Assembly (NCBI GenBank): GCA_910587105.1
Contig: CAJUMB010000055.1
Location: 1 to 24,593 of the forward strand
Direction: 5' to 3'
Origin: an uncultured Lachnospiraceae bacterium
Lineage (GTDB): Bacteria > Bacillota > Clostridia > Lachnospirales > Lachnospiraceae
DNA length: 24,593 nucleotides
The translations under genes and the position numbers were made by a program. The notes beneath the pieces are model-generated. The model searched no databases. It was not told the DNA's origin and saw nothing but the letters and a program-made list of their open reading frames with translations. This document shows positions 22,553-24,593 of this stretch, piece by piece. Position 1 is the stretch's first letter, and each line of letters opens with the position of its first letter.

Positions 22553-23914
22553 TTATCTGCGGGATAAAAGTACGATGGTTTCCACATGCACAGTCATAGC
22601 AAAATTATCAAAAGGACATACTTTAACCACCTCATACCCGCCTTCTGCCAAATACTTCACATCCCGCGCCAATGTGGCACTATCGCAGCTCACATACACT
22701 ACTTTTGGCGGCATAACATGAAGGATAGCATCCAACAGCTCCCATCCGCACCCTTTACGCGGAGGGTCCACAACAATCACGTCTGCATGTACCCGCTCCC
22801 TTTTAGCCTTATCAGGAAAAATTTCCTCTGCTTTCCCCACAAAAAACTCCACATTATCCAGATGATTTAACCTGGCATTTTCCCGTGCATCTTCAATTGC
22901 CTGGGGAATCACCTCCACGCCGTAAACTTTTTTTGCAGCTCTCGCCAAAAATAAAGAAATTGTCCCAATGCCGCAATAAAGATCCCAGACTGTTTCCTCC
23001 CCAGTCAGCGCCGCATATTCCAGAGCTTTTTCATACATTTTTCCCGTCTGATGAGGATTTACCTGGAAAAAGGACGCCGGTGAAATACAAAATTTCAAAT
23101 CTTTAATATAATCTGTGATATAAGTTTTCCCCCGAATCAGCATTGTTCTATCACCCAGAATCACATTATCCCTTTTCTTGTTCACGTTTATCATGAAACT
23201 GGTCATACCCTCCATAGAAAACAATCGGTCTGCCAGTTTCTCTGCCCCTGGCAGACGGGAGCCATTTAAAATCAGACAAACCATGATTTCCCCTGTATGA
23301 AATCCATAACGCAGCAAAACATGCCGCACAAGCCCCTTTCCATTGATTTCATCGTAAGGAGCAATGTGGTATTTTTCCATGTGTGCAATTAGAATATCCA
23401 GAATTTCTTCATTCTGAGAAACCCCCAGCAGACATTCCCTGTTTGGAATAATCGTATGCGACCGGCTGGCATAAAAACCTGTTATAATATGTCCGTCCCT
23501 GTCCATCCCTATTGGAAACTGTGCTTTATTGCGATAATGAAAAGGTTCCTCCATGCCAATGACAGGCTCCATGGGAATTTCCCGCAGACCTCCGATATGT
23601 TCCAGATTATTCCTCACTTTTTCCTCTTTATATTTTAATTGCTGAGAATAAGAAAGAGCCTGAAGCTGGCAGCCCCCACATTGTCTGGCAAAAGCGCACG
23701 GCGGCTCAACACGGTATCGGGAAGGTTCTTCAATATTCATGAGACGGGCAAATCCATAGTTTTTTTTCGCTTTTATAATTTTTGCCTGTACCCTATCTCC
23801 GGCCACTGCATCCTTAATAAAAAGTGTATAACCATCTATTTTTCCAATACCTTCTCCATCATTTCCCATATGCTCAATGACTACTGTAACTATTTGATTT
23901 TTATAAAACTCCAT
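22553..23914 (-). CDS. 23S rRNA (uracil-C5)-methyltransferase, RlmD/RlmCD type
   Basis: SAM-dependent enzyme making 5-methyluridine in 23S rRNA, 453 residues. A TRAM domain (about 1-60) is followed by a 4Fe-4S site CAFARQCGGC (Cys73, 79, 82) with a later Cys in PNREC. The Rossmann part has DLYCGIGTISL, VDPPRKGC, and the catalytic nucleophile around Cys410 in YVSCDSATLARD. In Gram-positives the same family often modifies both U747 and U1939 (RlmCD); I cannot tell which here. The ATG at 23914 follows GGAGG; an 86-residue longer frame runs through repeat copy D and is rejected. Confidence 0.93.
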   Translation of the reverse strand: MEFYKNQIVTVVIEHMGNDGEGIGKIDGYTLFIKDAVAGDRVQAKIIKAKKNYGFARLMNIEEPSRYRVEPPCAFARQCGGCQLQALSYSQQLKYKEEKVRNNLEHIGGLREIPMEPVIGMEEPFHYRNKAQFPIGMDRDGHIITGFYASRSHTIIPNRECLLGVSQNEEILDILIAHMEKYHIAPYDEINGKGLVRHVLLRYGFHTGEIMVCLILNGSRLPGAEKLADRLFSMEGMTSFMINVNKKRDNVILGDRTMLIRGKTYITDYIKDLKFCISPASFFQVNPHQTGKMYEKALEYAALTGEETVWDLYCGIGTISLFLARAAKKVYGVEVIPQAIEDARENARLNHLDNVEFFVGKAEEIFPDKAKRERVHADVIVVDPPRKGCGWELLDAILHVMPPKVVYVSCDSATLARDVKYLAEGGYEVVKVCPFDNFAMTVHVETIVLLSRR

Positions 23915-24045
23915 AAAACTCCTCCCCCATAAAATCATTTGACCTAACGATTCAGTATCTTCACAGTTACCAGCAAAAATCCATTGGAAACCGCCTTCGG
24001 CGAAGGGATTCTTGCCGTATGCCTCCGGATTTTCCGTATTCATTA

Positions 24046-24165
24046 GAGCGCGTCTTAAATTTGCTCCGAATGAAGGCGGCGCAGCGGGCTGCGTCAACTG
24101 AATGAGAGGAAAATCTTCCGCAAAGCGGGGCGTGCGGGTGGCGGAATGATATTTAAGACACGCTC
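24046..24165. mobile_element. Palindromic TA-flanked repeat, copy D (internally shortened)
   Basis: 120 bp. It starts GAGCGCGTCTTAAAT after TA (24044-24045) and ends ATTTAAGACACGCTC, followed by CA. The centre GCAGCGGGCTGC replaces CATAGCGGGCTATG with compensating changes on both sides, so the hairpin is kept although the sequence changed. The TTTGTGCCAAAT arm is lost. It lies 132 bp upstream of rlmD. Confidence 0.82.
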
Positions 24166-24464
24166 CAGCCAAACGACATCTACTGAATAGTTACCCTTTT
24201 ATAATGAAAATCTATTGAAAATATTTTACAACACAAAATAAAATATATCTATATATTCGAAATTGAATAATTAGCAGATATATGAGGCTTCCGGCGAACG
24301 CACACACTTATACAAAGATGTGGATAATGTAAAGGGTCTGTACCGGCACAAATGATGAATGTATATAATGGGTATTTATGAAATGATGTATTCCAACTGT
24401 AAATAGACTTTTGATCCATAAAAAGATAATTCAGAAATAGATCACAAAAAAGGCAATAAAAAAA
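24166..24464. other. AT-rich spacer between rlmD/copy D and the tRNA-Gly genes
   Basis: No convincing gene. A long open frame on the minus strand overlaps the tRNA and is not credible. On the minus strand the tRNA-Gly is followed by a T-run (24458-24464). A TATAAA-like -10 occurs near 24200 without a good -35 box and may serve rlmD. Nothing else is seen. Confidence 0.5.
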
Positions 24465-24536
24465 GCGTGAGACGGGATTCGAACCCGCGACCCCAACCTT
24501 GGCAAGGTTGTACTCTACCAACTGAGCCACTCACGC
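24465..24536 (-). tRNA. tRNA-Gly(GCC)
   Basis: A complete 72-nt cloverleaf on the minus strand: acceptor arms GCGTGAG/CTCACGC, D-arm GCTCAGTTGGTAGAGT, anticodon stem CAACC/GGTTG around TTGCCAA (anticodon GCC) and T-loop TTCGAAT. No CCA is encoded, which fits the presence of RNase Z. A T-run follows the 3' end. Confidence 0.96.
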
Positions 24537-24540
24537 ATAA

Positions 24541-24593
24541 GCGGGTGATGGGAATCGAACCCACGTATCTAGCTTGGAAGGCTAGTGTTCTAC
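24541..24593 (-). tRNA. tRNA-Gly(UCC), 5' part beyond the window
   Basis: The minus strand reads the D-arm end GTAGAAC, anticodon arm CTAGC CTTCCAA GCTAG (anticodon TCC), T-arm GTGGG TTCGATT CCCAT and acceptor end CACCCGC. It is four bases before the other tRNA-Gly, so both probably come from one precursor. The promoter is outside the window. Confidence 0.94.

Noticed and set aside
23915..24172. 86-residue N-terminal extension of the rRNA methyltransferase
   Set aside because: It translates repeat copy D and a non-conserved leader; the internal ATG has a GGAGG and begins the TRAM domain.
24249..24530. 93-codon ORF on the minus strand at the right end
   Set aside because: It runs through the tRNA-Gly gene and has no ribosome binding site or known domain.

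Overview
The window looks like a chromosomal segment of a Gram-positive, anaerobic Clostridia member, most likely Lachnospiraceae (Blautia/Dorea-like). Support: moderate GC, strong AGGAGG ribosome binding sites, consensus TTGACA/TATAAT promoters with 17-bp spacers, split tsaB/tsaD/tsaE genes with rimI, a non-mevalonate isoprenoid gene, and a B12-riboswitch-controlled CbiMNQO cobalt importer. The genus is inference, not proven.

Layout. Positions 1-4860 (minus strand): a partial tRNA-Ser(UGA), preceded in transcription order by tsaE-tsaB-rimI-small zinc-ribbon protein-rnz-tsaD-ispD. This is a housekeeping operon for the t6A tRNA modification, tRNA 3' processing and isoprenoid synthesis. Positions 4900-8080 (plus): a divergent cobalt uptake operon, promoter - cobalamin riboswitch - terminator - cbiM-cbiN-cbiQ-cbiO. 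Positions 8080-10339 (minus): D-serine dehydratase bracketed by short palindromic repeats, then an unrecognised His-rich protein. Positions 10471-11218 (plus): a cyclophilin with its own promoter and a perfect bidirectional terminator. Positions 11260-12453 (minus): an XRE regulator and a DUF4180 protein with a promoter that reads through a repeat copy. Positions 12464-17593 (minus): response regulator, histidine kinase, ABC ATPase and an FtsX/MacB-type permease, a sensory/export module with a likely regulator-binding site before the ATPase. Positions 17603-21259 (minus): mcrB-mcrC (modification-dependent restriction) followed by a MazG/DCTPP1-like pyrophosphohydrolase that overlaps mcrC. Positions 21274-22405 (minus): an AT-rich DUF1848 gene with a radical-SAM-type Cys motif near its C-terminus and a tiny overlapping upstream ORF. 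Positions 22553-23914 (minus): an RlmD-type 23S rRNA methyltransferase. Positions 24465-24593 (minus): tRNA-Gly(GCC) and a partial tRNA-Gly(UCC).

The most striking unexplained signal is a family of about 160-bp repeats (copies at 8080, 9653, 9721, 12225 and 24046, plus possible solo ends at 4371 and 22327). Each begins GAGCGTGTCTTAAAA, ends in the inverse, is an imperfect palindrome over its whole length, and is mostly flanked by TA. This fits a MITE of the IS630/Tc1-mariner type. Because the element starts with G and inserts at TA, it rebuilds a TAG stop codon when it lands in the stop codon of a gene. This is seen at cbiO and the His-rich gene, and perhaps tsaE. Two copies bracket dsdA in a mobile-insertion-cassette-like arrangement. 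The second lead is the coupling of McrBC to a small pyrophosphohydrolase resembling an enzyme that destroys modified dCTP.
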